A stretch of 64,000 nucleotides of DNA from Nannochloropsis oceanica (Eukaryota > Sar > Eustigmatophyceae > Eustigmatales > Monodopsidaceae). The notes beneath the pieces are model-generated. The model was not told the origin of the DNA and made no database searches. It worked only from the letters and a program-made list of their open reading frames with translations. Shown here piece by piece: positions 52,501-63,461 of the stretch. Both the position numbers and the translations under genes were made by a program. How positions within the stretch are numbered: position 1 is the first letter of the stretch; each line of letters opens with the position of its first letter. The stretch spans positions 372,001-436,000 of the forward strand of contig CP038121.1 in assembly GCA_004519485.1 (NCBI GenBank), written 5' to 3'.

Positions 52501-52958
52501 GATGGAGGAGGATTTGGGATAATCGTCTTTACGAGGAGCAGTGTTTCTTTTTCAACACGGTGGTGAGGCCTGTAAGGCACGCGCACGGTGTGAGAGGTGC
52601 TGCGTTGAAAGAGACGTGGGATTATGCAAGAGAAGTGGAGATATGGAGGGAGTTCTTGAGGAGGAGGGATGGAGGGAGGAAGGGAGGGAGAGAGGAAGAG
52701 AACGAGGTGATCGCGAAGATGTCAGTTCAATTAACGATGCATTTGGAGGGCGCTCAGGGGAGGGAGTGGATGAGAAGGATTGACTGGAGGGTGATGGGGA
52801 AAAGAAGGAAGGAAGGAGGTGGTTGCGAAGGAGGGAGAAAGAGGAGGAATGTGTACCAGCAGCAGCAGTGGCCGAATGGGCGGGGAAGGGAGGGGGGGGA
52901 GAAGCGGGGGCGGCCGCGGGACGAGAAGAATGATAGGAGGGAGGAAGAGGAGGAGTAG
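49526..52958 (+). CDS. Poxvirus VP39-like cap 2'-O-methyltransferase-type protein
   Basis: Rossmann SAM-methyltransferase of the VP39 group, whose poxvirus member adds the 2'-O methyl of the mRNA cap-1. Three exons: 49526-50164, 50330-50732, 52141-52958; 619 residues, all phases consistent. The start at 49526 is the first ATG. The first ~210 residues are family-unknown, with a repeated KSW(N/A)EYQ motif at both ends. Exon 2 has HWGQRKLFLNELELLTKYGE and the SAM loop VVVYAGAAPGRHIEHL, then FVLVDPAPF. Exon 3 has VIFISDIRR and the VP39-like NPKVSMLKFRLPW, FNTVVRPVRHAH. Catalytic Lys/Asp/Lys/Glu positions are approximate: Asp (SDIRR) and Lys (MLKFRLPW) are seen. The tail is Gly/Glu/Arg low complexity. 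Intron 2 is 1408 bases, far longer than its neighbours, and contains an old retroelement. It reads as an intact host gene; viral ancestry is possible. Confidence 0.8.
51100..51900 (-). mobile_element. Fossil Ty3/gypsy LTR-retrotransposon, reverse-transcriptase part
   Basis: Old LTR-type element lying inside intron 2 of the VP39-like gene, opposite in strand to it. Recognisable parts are the N-terminal portion of the reverse transcriptase domain (IIRESSSPWMAPIVIVKQ) and the catalytic-box portion (VFFDDTYVFSKTEDDH), in the order and spacing of the Ty3/gypsy family. Gag, protease, RNase H, integrase and LTRs are not seen. The copy is broken, with several breaks, and looks moderately old. The surrounding intron is AT-rich compared with the rest of the window. 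Confidence 0.85.
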
Positions 52959-53731
52959 GAGGAGGAAAAGGGTAAGGAAGGAGAAGAAATCAACTACCAC
53001 CGCTACCACCGCCACCGGCACAAGCAGAATCAGCATCGACGAGAGAGGGAGGAAAGGGGAGAAGTAGGAGCAGGGGGAGGGGGAGGAGGGAAAGAGGGGA
53101 TGGGGAGGGACGACAGCGCCACCATGTAAGTAGTTTTACCTAATTTTTAAACAGTAGCTTGTGTCGATAAGTTCAAATCAAGATCAAAGAAAGACAAAGA
53201 AACTCGAACCCCCCCCCTTTTCCACACACAGATAGAGAGAGACAGACAACGCAATAACGCGCGTCTTTATCGTTACCCTTGCATTAATTTCTAGCGTCCG
53301 CCTGTTCTACTCCTCGTCATGCGGAGTTTCTCATATAAATTTCAGTCACTTTTATTTTGACCACGACACCTTCAACTCCCAACCCATCACTTGATAAATC
53401 ATACAAGCATGAGTGCACTAGTCCCTGCCAGAGAGGGGGCGTGGGGATACCCAGTCTGAACTTTCTCTCTGGCGCGTTTTTAATATTCAAAATTCAATCA
53501 GGGGCAGGATATCATCCTCCTCCCCCCCTTCTGGCCCTAATCTTCCCATTCTGACAACAATTCTGTGCACACTTTGGCCGCATCCCCACTTGTCAACCTC
53601 CATCCCTCTCTCCTTCCCTCTCTCCTTCTCTCCCTCCTTCCCTCACAAGTCCCCTCCCTTTTCAACCAACCACATCCCTCACACACGCTATACCACCGGC
53701 ACCACCAGCAGACGCAGGGGAGCGAGAACAT
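52959..53731. other. Convergent intergenic region VP39-like/ceramide synthase
   Basis: Purine-rich to 53100, then AT-rich DNA with a pyrimidine microsatellite at about 53600-53645 (CTCTCTCCTTCCCT units). No gene recognised. Confidence 0.5.
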
Positions 53732-54883
53732 TTATTCCTCTTTCTCCCCATCCGATCCCTCCAACTCCTCGTCCTCATCATCGCTCCTCTCATCGTTTGG
53801 TGCCTCCCCACTCGCCAGCATCTTCAACGCCATCCGTACAATCAAATACATCCAATACGTATGCAGCATAATCAGCACCAAGCAAAACATATTCAACATC
53901 GCCATCCCTACATAATGATACCCGAAATATTTCCTGGGCATTTTCATGCTGTTCTCCCACCAGATATAAATTGGGAAAATCACCAGCCGCGTCACGAAGA
54001 AAACCAGCGCAAACAACACAAAAAACACATCTGTGATCTTCTGGGCCCAGGGCCGGGCTTTCACCATGTAGTTAAACACCTTGGCTATCTCCAAGAAGAA
54101 ATCTGCAAGGTCATGGGCCATCATCACGAGGCACCCAATCGGCAAGAAATTGCACGTGTACGAGCCAGCGATCAATATTAAGGTCGCCACGTGGTGCGTG
54201 AACATGGCCCAGAAATCCGATCGTTTCACCTCCCAAAACAACGCCATCATCTCATGCCCGAACGTCCCGAACTCGAACATGTAGTACCAATACGCCGCCC
54301 GCGTATTGATCATGTGTGGGTACAGCTCCCAACACGAATCCACGTCATACCACCACCTTTCCTGAGACAACACTGCCCAAGCCCCATAGAGAGTCAAAAA
54401 CACATGACACAGCAGCTTCCACATCACCTCGTTGAATTTATGCATCGTCTTCTCCTCCTTCAAACGGTTCCGGGCTCGCCGATAGTAGGCTGCCACAGCT
54501 GCCGGGGACGACTTGGTCTCCTTGGCCATCCCTGCTATCTTGCTTCGAGAGGGTAACAGGTCCTTCTGCAGGAAAGTTTCCAACCGTTCATCTCGCGCCA
54601 TGCGATAGTACGAATGCTTCATGATCCACCTCCCTACATGCTGCGAGATCAAATACGTTAGCACAACACGCAACAAGGTCAGGCCAAGCGCGATGAGTAC
54701 GCCGTCAATCAAATCGCCGAAGAGAGGGAAGCCCTCCGCCTCTAGCTGAGCCGGGGTCTCACCATTTTTCATCTTTGGGAGGAAGCGGATGTAGCTGGCG
54801 AGAGGGACATAAGAAGCGGCTCGAATTTGCCGATAGGAAGTGACAAGAAGGTCTTTGATTGTTGTGTGGAGGGCGGCGGCCAT
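53732..54883 (-). CDS. Ceramide synthase (LAG1/LASS family)
   Basis: Acyl-CoA:sphingoid-base N-acyltransferase of the ER. Single exon from the ATG at 54883; 383 residues. Multiple membrane spans with the TLC domain from about residue 150: the Lag1 motif region reads RSDFWAMFTHHVATLILIAG then FLPIGCLVMMAHDLADFFLE, carrying the catalytic His-His and the conserved HDxxD. WWYDVDSCWELYPH precedes it, as in plant and yeast LAG1. The acidic C-terminus (DDEDEELEGSDGEKEE) resembles the CK2-phosphorylated tail of yeast and animal enzymes. Confidence 0.95.
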   Translation of the reverse strand: MAAALHTTIKDLLVTSYRQIRAASYVPLASYIRFLPKMKNGETPAQLEAEGFPLFGDLIDGVLIALGLTLLRVVLTYLISQHVGRWIMKHSYYRMARDERLETFLQKDLLPSRSKIAGMAKETKSSPAAVAAYYRRARNRLKEEKTMHKFNEVMWKLLCHVFLTLYGAWAVLSQERWWYDVDSCWELYPHMINTRAAYWYYMFEFGTFGHEMMALFWEVKRSDFWAMFTHHVATLILIAGSYTCNFLPIGCLVMMAHDLADFFLEIAKVFNYMVKARPWAQKITDVFFVLFALVFFVTRLVIFPIYIWWENSMKMPRKYFGYHYVGMAMLNMFCLVLIMLHTYWMYLIVRMALKMLASGEAPNDERSDDEDEELEGSDGEKEE

Positions 54884-55508
54884 AGTGGGGAAAGGGTATA
54901 TAGGGATGGGTGGAGATGTGGGGGTGGTGGCGGTGGTGCCACTACTGCTGCTGCAAGGAATGGGTGTCAATGTGCCGCCAGCACGCTGCCCTAACACAAG
55001 TATCCTGCTGTTGGGGCGGTCCTGCTGCTGGGGGCGATCGTGCTGCTGCTCCTCCTGTGTGAGTGCGGGGATAAAAGGGGGAGGGCATGAGTATGCGTGT
55101 AAAAGCAATATACTTGCCACCAATGAGCGGGCCTGCCAGTGAAACCCATAATCGCATGCGGGGATTATAATGGACGGGCGCGCTGCAGCGTAGGGAAGAC
55201 CTTGAGAACGTCGTGTGGTGGCTGCTGCTTGCCGCTTGTGTGTAAACAATGCTTGCTGGCCGTGCTCTTCGCACGACACCTTGGGGCGTGATCCAACCAA
55301 TGTTGGCTAGGCCAGCTAGGACATCTAAAGGAAGTGGTGCATAGACTAGTCGTCAGCATGCATTGGGTCAACGAGACTGAAGCAAGGCAAGAAGCACAAG
55401 GTAGGCTGGGTCGCTCAAACGGCGCGGCGATCGAAAGGCGAAGCTCTTCTTCTTTCTGCGCATGTCGAAGTGGCACACAATGACGACTACAACGCATTCT
55501 TACCCTGT
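54884..55508. other. Divergent intergenic region ceramide synthase/CTF8
   Basis: About 620 bases between divergent starts. It contains CTG-rich microsatellite near 54945-55055; presumably both promoters. No gene recognised. Confidence 0.5.
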
Positions 55509-56845
55509 ATGACACGCACATCCACACGAAAAGGGCACTCCCTTACACGCCGCCGCCGCCACTCCGGTCGGCTTGCTTCATCTCCAAGCGCCATGCTCAT
55601 TCCCATTCGCCTCCCCGCGTCTGCCAGCACGAACCAAGGCCCAAGCGGGTCCCCAAACACACCAGCAGCCGCTGGAAGCGACCTTTCCAACACCCCCGCA
55701 ACAGCATCAGCAGAAGTAACAGCAGCTCCGCCTGATGAATGGTCGTTGATTGAGCTGAACGGCTCATTGAATTGTACGGGCGGCGCTAATCATGCCGCGA
55801 CTGGAGAAGGGTTGGGCGGGTTGCCCTTGGGTCAGCTCTCTTTTCCCGTGCCAGACAAGGTGAGAAAGTAGATTGAGGATGTGGTGACAACTGAAAAGAA
55901 TAGAGGCTGAATAGATCCCTGGTGAAGGGAAGGGAGGGGAAATGTGATGGTATGACATGCATTTCGTTGTGCGTCTGTGTGCGAGTATGCCCTCCCTCTT
56001 TCTTGTTGCAACACAAAGTTGGCGTTTGCTGTGTTCAACGAAGTATGCGTGAGAAAGCGACGACATGAATCACGCACTGGCGAAAGTTGTGGCTACCTAA
56101 AATGTGCTTGGCCACCTTTCATTACACAAGCGCGCACACAATCCTCAATTGTCTTTCCCCTATCCAACTTTGATCCTCCTCAATGCAGGAAATGTCACAC
56201 TCGAAAGTCTTGAGAATCAAAATTGCGCTTTTCATCATATTTTGCAATGAGTTTACTGCTATCGTATTCATCTCTCACACCTTCCTCCTATCCAACCTCC
56301 CTCCCTCCCTCTCCCTCCAGCCCGTCTTGGTGATTGGTGCCCACAAGCTGGAGGGAGTGATGGTCACATTGCCCAAGCCCTTCCTCATTATGCGCAAGAG
56401 GAAACTTCCGTGCAAAGGAACACTCACACAAGGGAAAGGAAAGCGGAGGATGAGCGGGGGGAGTGAGGGGGCTGGAGAAGAGACAACGACGCCGAAGGGA
56501 AAGAGTAGCAATAGCGCAGGTATGCATTTATGAGCGAGCAGAAAGGAGTGGAAGATAATGTGTCCAGTAGGATAAATAGAGTGTAGGGACACTTTTTGTT
56601 GATCTTATCATTATCATTTTCCCCAAAATTTAGCCCTCTCCCTTACATCTACACACAACCAAACAGGCATGCCAGGTAGCTTGGGCAGTTTGGGGAGGCC
56701 CATGACTTTGACAGGCCCTTCGACAGAGGAAGACGGGCAACAAGGATCCGATACGGAATATGAAGTGGTGGGGATTGTACGGCAGAAGTTATTATTCAAA
56801 GAACGGCCCAAGCCCATTGTGTCGCGGCACTTGCTGCAGCGGTAG
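55509..56845 (+). CDS. CTF8: Chromosome transmission fidelity protein 8 (Ctf18-RFC subunit)
   Basis: Small subunit of the Ctf18-Dcc1-Ctf8 replication-factor-C-like clamp loader, needed for sister-chromatid cohesion. Three exons: 55509-55859, 56321-56519, 56667-56845; 242 residues (Ctf8 is usually 110-150, so the N-terminus and a middle linker are expanded). Matches in order: DEWSLIELNGSLNC, LGGLPLGQLSF, KPVLVIGAHKLEGVMVTLPK with PFLIMRKR, and the terminal YEVVGIVRQKLLFKERPKPI, the Ctf8 signature. The first in-frame ATG is 55509; ATG 55593 would remove a basic N-terminal piece. Confidence 0.88.
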
Positions 56846-57283
56846 GTGTAGCGCAGGGAGGGGGGAGCGTGGGATAGTTGATAATCAAGAGTATTACGTT
56901 TTGAGGAAGCGCTAGAAAAATAAAAAAGCTTGAAGACAGAAAAATATGAAGCGATGCGGCGATTGAATGCCAATTGTTGTCTCTGTTTTCTTCATGTTTT
57001 GATTCTTCTTTGGGGGGGCCATGCCTCACACCAAACCTCCCCGGAGGTGTTCGTCATCGCTCAGCTGTCGATGTGGCACTTCAATTCAATGTGGAGACGC
57101 ATGCATATAACGTCTACATGCATGTCACACACATTTCCTAAGCCATGCTGCCAGATAGCACAAGCACAATGTGGACTCTATATTGTCACCCTGTCCGCCT
57201 TTCTCACCGGCACCGTCCAAATCTTTGCCTCAAACAGACGCTGCAAGCAGCAGCAGTCACACCCTCAACAGCCGGCTTCGTAC

Positions 57284-59379
57284 ATGTCTAATCCGCCACC
57301 GTCTCCGCCACCACGACGGCGCTTGCGGCAGCGCTCCTGGGAGCCTTTGAGAGCAGTAGCAGCGGCAGCAGCAGCAACAGCAACGACAGCGATAACCATC
57401 GTGGCTCTGATATCCAGCCTCTCTGTTCTGCCAACCGTCAATTCTGCGCCAAATCTACGCCAGGACATGAAGTCTGCTGCTACGGATTCTCCACCCAGCA
57501 ACAACAGTACCATCATCACCACCGCTCGCCCCACTTGCCGTGCCCGGGCGTTTAATGATCTAGGCGATTCCGCGTCTAACTTGACCCCAGCAGAGATTTT
57601 TGCCTTGGAACCCCCCGTCTTCCCATCTGATTTTGTCTGGGGCGTGGCGACAAGCGCGTATCAAATCGAAGGTGCTGTCAAGGAAGACGGCCGGGGAGCG
57701 TCTATATGGGATATCTTTGCGCATACACCTGGCAAGATCTCGGGCGATACAACAGGGGACGTGGCTTGTGATCATTACCATCGATATGAGGAAGACATTG
57801 CATTGATGCGATCTCTCGGAGTGAGCCACTATCGTTTCTCTATCTCCTGGTCGCGCATCCTGCCCACGGGCACCGACGAGCAAATTAACGACCAGGGCAT
57901 TGCGTTCTATAGCAACTTAATCAATGCCCTCCTCGAAGCAGGAATCCAGCCTGCCGTCACGTTATACCACTGGGATCTACCGCAAACACTACAAGAGCAG
58001 GGAGGATGGCAGAATTCTTCGCTCATCGTCCCCGCCTTTGCCAAGTACGCGGACCTCTGTTTTTACACCTTTGGCGACCGAGTCAAGATGTGGTTCACGA
58101 TCAATGAGCCTTGGTCCACTGCGGTGTTAGGGCACGGGATAGGGGTAATGGCCCCAGGTATAAAGGATCAAGAATGGGCTGTATACGTAGTCGGCCACAC
58201 CCAATTGCTGGCGCATGCGGCAGCCGTGAAGGTGTATCGGGACAAGCACCAGGATAAACAGAGAGGAAAGATTGGGATCGTCCTGTCAACACAGGTGGGT
58301 GAATGAAGGGTGTGGGCGTGCCTGCGGCTGTGTTTCTCCCTCCCCTCTCCCTTCCCTTCCTCCCTTCATGTGCGTCCCTCTCTTCCACATCCGTGCCTTT
58401 AAGTGCAATTTTACTTTCTACCTCTACTGATCCTGTTATTCGAACATCTTGCTAAATTTCTCAATCTCCCATCACTTCCCATCTCCCCCTTTCTCAGTTT
58501 AAAGAGCCTCTCTGCGACACCTCCCCTTCGGACATCGAGGCGGCCGAACGCAACCTACAATTCTATCTCGGCTGGTTCGCTTCACCCATATTTAATGGTG
58601 ATTACCCGGCAGTGATGCGTGAGAGGGTTGGGAAACGCCTGCCTTCGTTTTCGGGCGAGGAAATGAAGGAGGTGAAAGGCTCGGTGGACTTTCTGGGTAT
58701 CAACACATATGGGTCCTCCATGATCACGGATAGAGGAGGGAAAGGAGGTGGATATTTTGCTGATGTGTCTACGGCGAGCACGGGCGACCCGGCGTGGTCT
58801 CAGGGAGAGTCGAGCTGGTTGTGGATTGCACCTGCGGGGATGAGGAAGTTGTTGCGGTGGGTGAAAGTAGAGTATGATTCGCCGGTTGTGTATGTGACTG
58901 AGAATGGATTGGACGTCGCGGGGGAGGAGCAGTGGGGGGAGGGCGGACAGGGAGGGGGGTTTCGAAAGGACGCAGCGAGGGTGGATTATATCAAGAATTA
59001 TTTGGCAGAGGTGGGTAAGGCGAGAAAGTTCGATGGCGTGGACGTACGGGGTTATTTTGTGTGGTCTTTATTGGACAATTTTGAGTGGGCAGAGGGGTTT
59101 TCGAGCAGGTTTGGTTTGGTGAGGGTGATGTTTAAGGAGGGGCAGAAGAGGGTACCCAAAGATTCTTTTTTTTCGTATCAAGAGCTGATTCGAAGGTTTG
59201 TGGCTTCCGATGGCAAAATGAGCGTAGGTGGAGGGGAAGGTGCCAATACTGCTGCTGCCCCTCTGCCTCCAGCGCTGGTGGCGAAAGTGCCTCCCCCCGC
59301 TATTGCTGCCTCTCCTGCTTTTACGATAGCTCCCGCAGGTGATCCAGGAGCGATGCTACCAGAAGCAGAGTTGCCATGA
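57284..59379 (+). CDS. GH1 beta-glucosidase-type enzyme, secreted or membrane-anchored
   Basis: Retaining beta-glycosidase, 630 residues from two exons (57284-58294, 58498-59379, phase 0). GH1 blocks: FPSDFVWGVATSAYQIEGAV, VACDHYHRYEEDIALMRSLG, YRFSISWSRILPTG, LYHWDLPQTLQ, acid/base Glu in WFTINEPW, FLGINTYGS, nucleophile Glu in VVYVTENGLD, and GYFVWSLLDNFEWAEGFSSR. The N-terminus after 57284 has a hydrophobic stretch (AITIVALISSLSVLPTVNSA) after a basic segment, so a signal anchor or signal peptide is likely. The frame stays open upstream to an ATG at 56954, so the start is uncertain. The C-terminal Ala/Pro tail may be a linker. Substrate unknown (storage or wall glucan, or glycoconjugate). 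Confidence 0.92.
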
Positions 59380-60068
59380 GCGGCAGGCTGGCCCACAGGA
59401 ATAACAGAATGCGGCCGTGGTCAATTCCAAGTCGCCGCCGGGAACCGTGGAGGGGTAGGAGGAAGCACGCGCAGAGATTGAATTGGAAAAAGCACCGTAA
59501 GAGCGGGGTTTGAAATAGGGGAGGATAGAGCAGCGAGGGCGAACTTAGGATTTGTAACCGTGAAATGGATAACAAATGAATAGGAAACTATAAAGGTAAT
59601 ATTGAAAAAAAAGACGAGCACGCTTTGTTTCTGCACTTGAGAGATGCGAAGGTTACATTTGCTTTGCACTAACTCAGACATTCAGCCCTTTCGTCAAGTT
59701 TTCCGCCACACGACCAATGCATTTGTTCGTTTGGCTTACAGTGGTGGTGTACATGGCTACAGGGGCATACCAGGCTGCACGGAAAATGCGAAAGCAAAAA
59801 CAAAAGCTATAGAAGGGTCGACTGGCGCAACAGAAGCATCCTCGACGCGGACGAGTAGTCACGGTGCTTCTCCAGTTCTTTCATGCTCCGCACAATTCTG
59901 GTGGTTTGCCTCCACAGCCAGCCTATCCACCTCTGCAACAAAGTTCTGAACGCATTCATTCCATCTTGTCCTCTACAGGCTGGAAGCATTTCCCTTCGTC
60001 CAAGGAGACACACGGCCCACTGGATACGGACGCCGGGGCCCGACATCGGGAACTGCCGGGCAACAATA
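59380..60068. other. Intergenic DNA, no gene recognised
   Basis: 3' UTR of the glucosidase gene and promoter of the next gene. Open frames show no conserved motif. Confidence 0.5.
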
Positions 60069-61955
60069 ATGGTGTTATTAACGCGCCGAGTCATCTTAGG
60101 GACAACCTGTGTCGCTATCTTGCTCAGAACCCTGCGTTCCGTTGAGGTAGACAGCTTTCGGGGGGATTGGGACAAGCCTCAGCCAGAGGCGATGATCCTG
60201 CACGTACGTATCAAGCTTGAGCATGAGTGTGATCCGAGTGACTGATACATCAACCCTCCTTTCTCATGGTCGAGAACCACGATTCTTTTCCTGAGCTATG
60301 GCCATAAAAAGATGTATCGTCTATTTTGCCTGTGTTAGTGTCATACTTGGCTTCTAAAAGACGCCACATTGGAGCCCCTCTCCTCCCCTCCCTGATTCTA
60401 CCCTCCACGCTACTCAGAAGCCAGTCCTCGCCTCGCAACCTCAACAGAAGCACCACGATAGGCCATTCGTTAAACCTCATCATTCTTCCCTCTCTTCATA
60501 ACCTTTTCACTTCAGAAAATTGAAACCTTGGCAGCCGATCCCCTCCCTTCCTTCCTTGGTCCCTCCCCCCCGCCTTCAGTCCCGCCCCGGGGCCCTCACG
60601 AACAATGCACCATCGTCGAGCTCCACAATCGCAAAGGCTGCCTCTATCAACCCAAATCCATTTTATCACTGGACGTTGACAACGCAATCCCAACGCCTAG
60701 CAGCAGCATCACCAGCACCACGAATGGAAGCAGCCGCAGTACATCTCCCACTCACCCAGGTGGAGTCCACCACGGGTCTCCACACCACCACCACCATCAC
60801 CGTCAGCAGCAGCAGCCGTTCGGCCCCCCTCAAGCCTACCCCTGGCGTGATGGTTACAAAGTCACCTCTTCCGAAGCCCTAGACCTACAGCCTTTGTTAA
60901 ACAGTCGCTTAACCGGGTATGGTGGCGCCGACGTGGCCACCTCCTTCCTGTCCCCCCCCTTCAAAAACGACGGAGGCAAGCACTACTCCCTCTGGCTGCT
61001 CGGCGACACGTTCCTGGGCAAGATGATAGAAGGGGCAAACGGAGAAAAAAAAAGAGTGCCGGGCTATTTCGTGCATAACTCGGTGGCGCTCATCCCCGTG
61101 TGGGAGGCACCAGGGGAGGAGGCAGATCCTGTAGAGGTCGTGTTTTGGCACGGCCTTTCCTCCACTTCTTCCTCCTCTGAGAACGGAAGGAAAGACAGGG
61201 GCGTGTCTCCTTTTCCCTCTCCTTCCTTAGACGAGGGCGGGAAGGAGGGAGGGAGGGAGGAAGGGGGTGGATGCCCGGAGTCCCTGTTTCGTGTGGCAAT
61301 GGAGAGTGCGAGGAAGGACGAGAATGAGTGTCATGAGGGGGGGGAATACCTCTGGCCTATATCTGGCTTGGGTGTCGATCTATCTTCCAGCAGCAGCAGC
61401 AGCAACAGCGTCAGCAGTAACAGTAGTAGCAGCAGCAGCAGTATCGGAGGTAGTAGTAATAGCAGCGGTAGCAACTACAACAACAACAATGACTACGCAT
61501 CTTCCCTGATACTCCTCGCCACCCGCTGGGCCTACCTCCCTTGGATTGAAACGGACGTGAACCTTACACGCAGCGTGTTTAATTTCCAGGTGCTGGGGAC
61601 AACGTTAATAGTGGTGGACAACACACATCTTCCCCCACCTCAGTGGAGCTATCGTTTGAAAGACCTCCCCTTCACCTCCTCGAGCGACAACTGGTTCCAG
61701 GCCATGGCCCTCGCCAGGGAGGAGGAGGAGCAGGAAGGGGAGCAGGGGGGAGGAAGCGATGGAAGGAGGAGGAGAGGATTTGTGGCACGCAACGTGGAGG
61801 AAATGGTGTATTTGATGGGCACGACGTCTAGGTTGGAGGAGGGAGGGACGGAGGAAGGGAAGGAGGGAGAGGGAGTGCCGAGGCAGATTCTGGGAAAAGT
61901 TCCCGTGAAAGGGCTTTTGGATTTGAGCTTGCAGGGGATGGAGGTGTGGGGGAGT

Positions 61956-61993
<38 letters not shown>

Positions 61994-62711
61994 AAGTGAA
62001 AGTGATGGGGCTACAGCAGCAGCAAGAGCAGCCGTAGCTGTGCCAGCAGCAGATGGAGGAGCAGCCGCATCGGTTCCGTCAACAATCTCCGAGAACGACA
62101 GTGTCCCACCACCCTCTTCCACCTCCTCCTCCACACTATTCTGGGCCCCCCTTTCCCTCTATGTCAGTTCATCGTCGTCATCGTCGTCCTCCTCCACTTT
62201 TGTCCCCTCCACCATCCTCTCTCCCGTCTACACTGGTATCTCCCTCCATTTCCATCCCTACCTCCAACGGTGGTACTCCATCTCCATCGACTGGATCAAC
62301 AAAATCGTACTCTTACAATCTTCCCGTCTCATCACGGGGCCCTGGGACAGCACCCCCATCTATTCCCTCCCTTCCCCCTTCAACAGCTCAACCCTCATGG
62401 CGTACTCGGGCAAGGCCCATCCAGAGCTTGCTACGAAGGATAATGAAATTGTTTTCACCTACGTCGTGAACACGCCTGGGGTAGTGTACCCACTGTTTGA
62501 AGAAGGGGCGGATGTGCTCTATGTGCCTCGATTTATACGACTGGTGTTCGAGAAAGAGAAGGGGAAAGAGGGGGAGGGAGGAAAGGGGGGAGGAAAGCGG
62601 GGTTTACGGAATGGGAAATTGATGATTGAGGGAGAGGAGGGAGAGGGAGATGAGTCATCATCTTTGATTGAAGTGGCTGAGGGAGGGAGCCTTTTGAGAA
62701 AGAGTTGGTAG
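60069..62711 (+). CDS. Signal-anchored beta-propeller-like protein of unknown function
   Basis: Two exons, 60069-60203 and 60516-62711, phase 0; 776 residues. The start at 60069 is chosen because exon 2 has no ATG near its left end, while this exon gives a hydrophobic anchor (RRVILGTTCVAILLRTLRS) and a perfect donor CAC|GTACGT. Conserved-looking blocks: LWLLGDTFLGKM, GYFVHNSVALIPVWE, DYASSLILLATRWAYLPWIE, LFWAPLSLYVSS, YTGISLHFHPYLQRWYSISI, MAYSGKAHPELATKDNEIVF and DVLYVPRFIRLVF. These recall five-bladed glycosidase-like propellers (DUF4185/DUF5005-type: L.GDTF, HNS..l, chPel). Ser, His and Glu/Gly repeats break it up. Function not known. Confidence 0.7.
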
Positions 62712-63461
62712 GTGGTGAGGGATAAGGAGGAGGAGGAGAAGGAGGATACGGAAGAGGAGATAAAACGCATGAGAAGAAAGACTCGAGAGAAGGGTTTGCG
62801 CTGATTGTAGGATACGTATGGCAAAGCAAGCATGCAGGCAGTAGGGCTCCGAAGAAAGCTCTTTTAGAAATACGAAATCGGAGGTCTGTGCTACGAAGAG
62901 TGACAGAAGCTGTCTCTAGAGGTATGCAATCGCCATTGTGAATATCGTCTGAGGTGAAAGAAGCGGCCGGCTGCAGCGCCTGTGTGTGCGTGTCACACTG
63001 ACTGGTTGGCTTGAGAGGGAATATCGAGAAAAAATAATGTATTATAAAAGTAATAAAAGTACCCAGCTACAAGAGAAGGCTAGCTTTAGAAAAATGATCG
63101 TCGTTTGGGGTTACTTTTGGTTTGTTTGGTCTCCTTTTTAAGGTGTGAATTAAGGCAATACAATACCCCTTGTTGTTTGTCCCTTCGCTCGTGGTCGTGG
63201 CCATGCGTCTATGCCTAAGGCTACTTTCTTTGCTTCCGTGAAGACCCAGACGTCTAGTTCATGCCTTTGAGTGCGAGATTTATTTCTAGTCCGCTCGTTA
63301 CAAGTCGTAACGCTTGCGGGGCGGGGGGGAGAAACCTAAGTGCTCGATGGGGTGATGATACGTCCACTTTGTTCTTCGTCCTTGGCCTTCCTCTCCACAA
63401 GCATTCACATTCTCTTCCCATTTCTCTCCCTCCCCACCCTCACAAACATTACACAGACGAA
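62712..63461. other. Intergenic DNA, no gene recognised
   Basis: 3' UTR of the propeller gene, an AT-rich stretch near 63020-63170, and the promoter of the SR-rich gene. A minus-strand frame opposite the SR gene is its antisense shadow. Confidence 0.5.
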
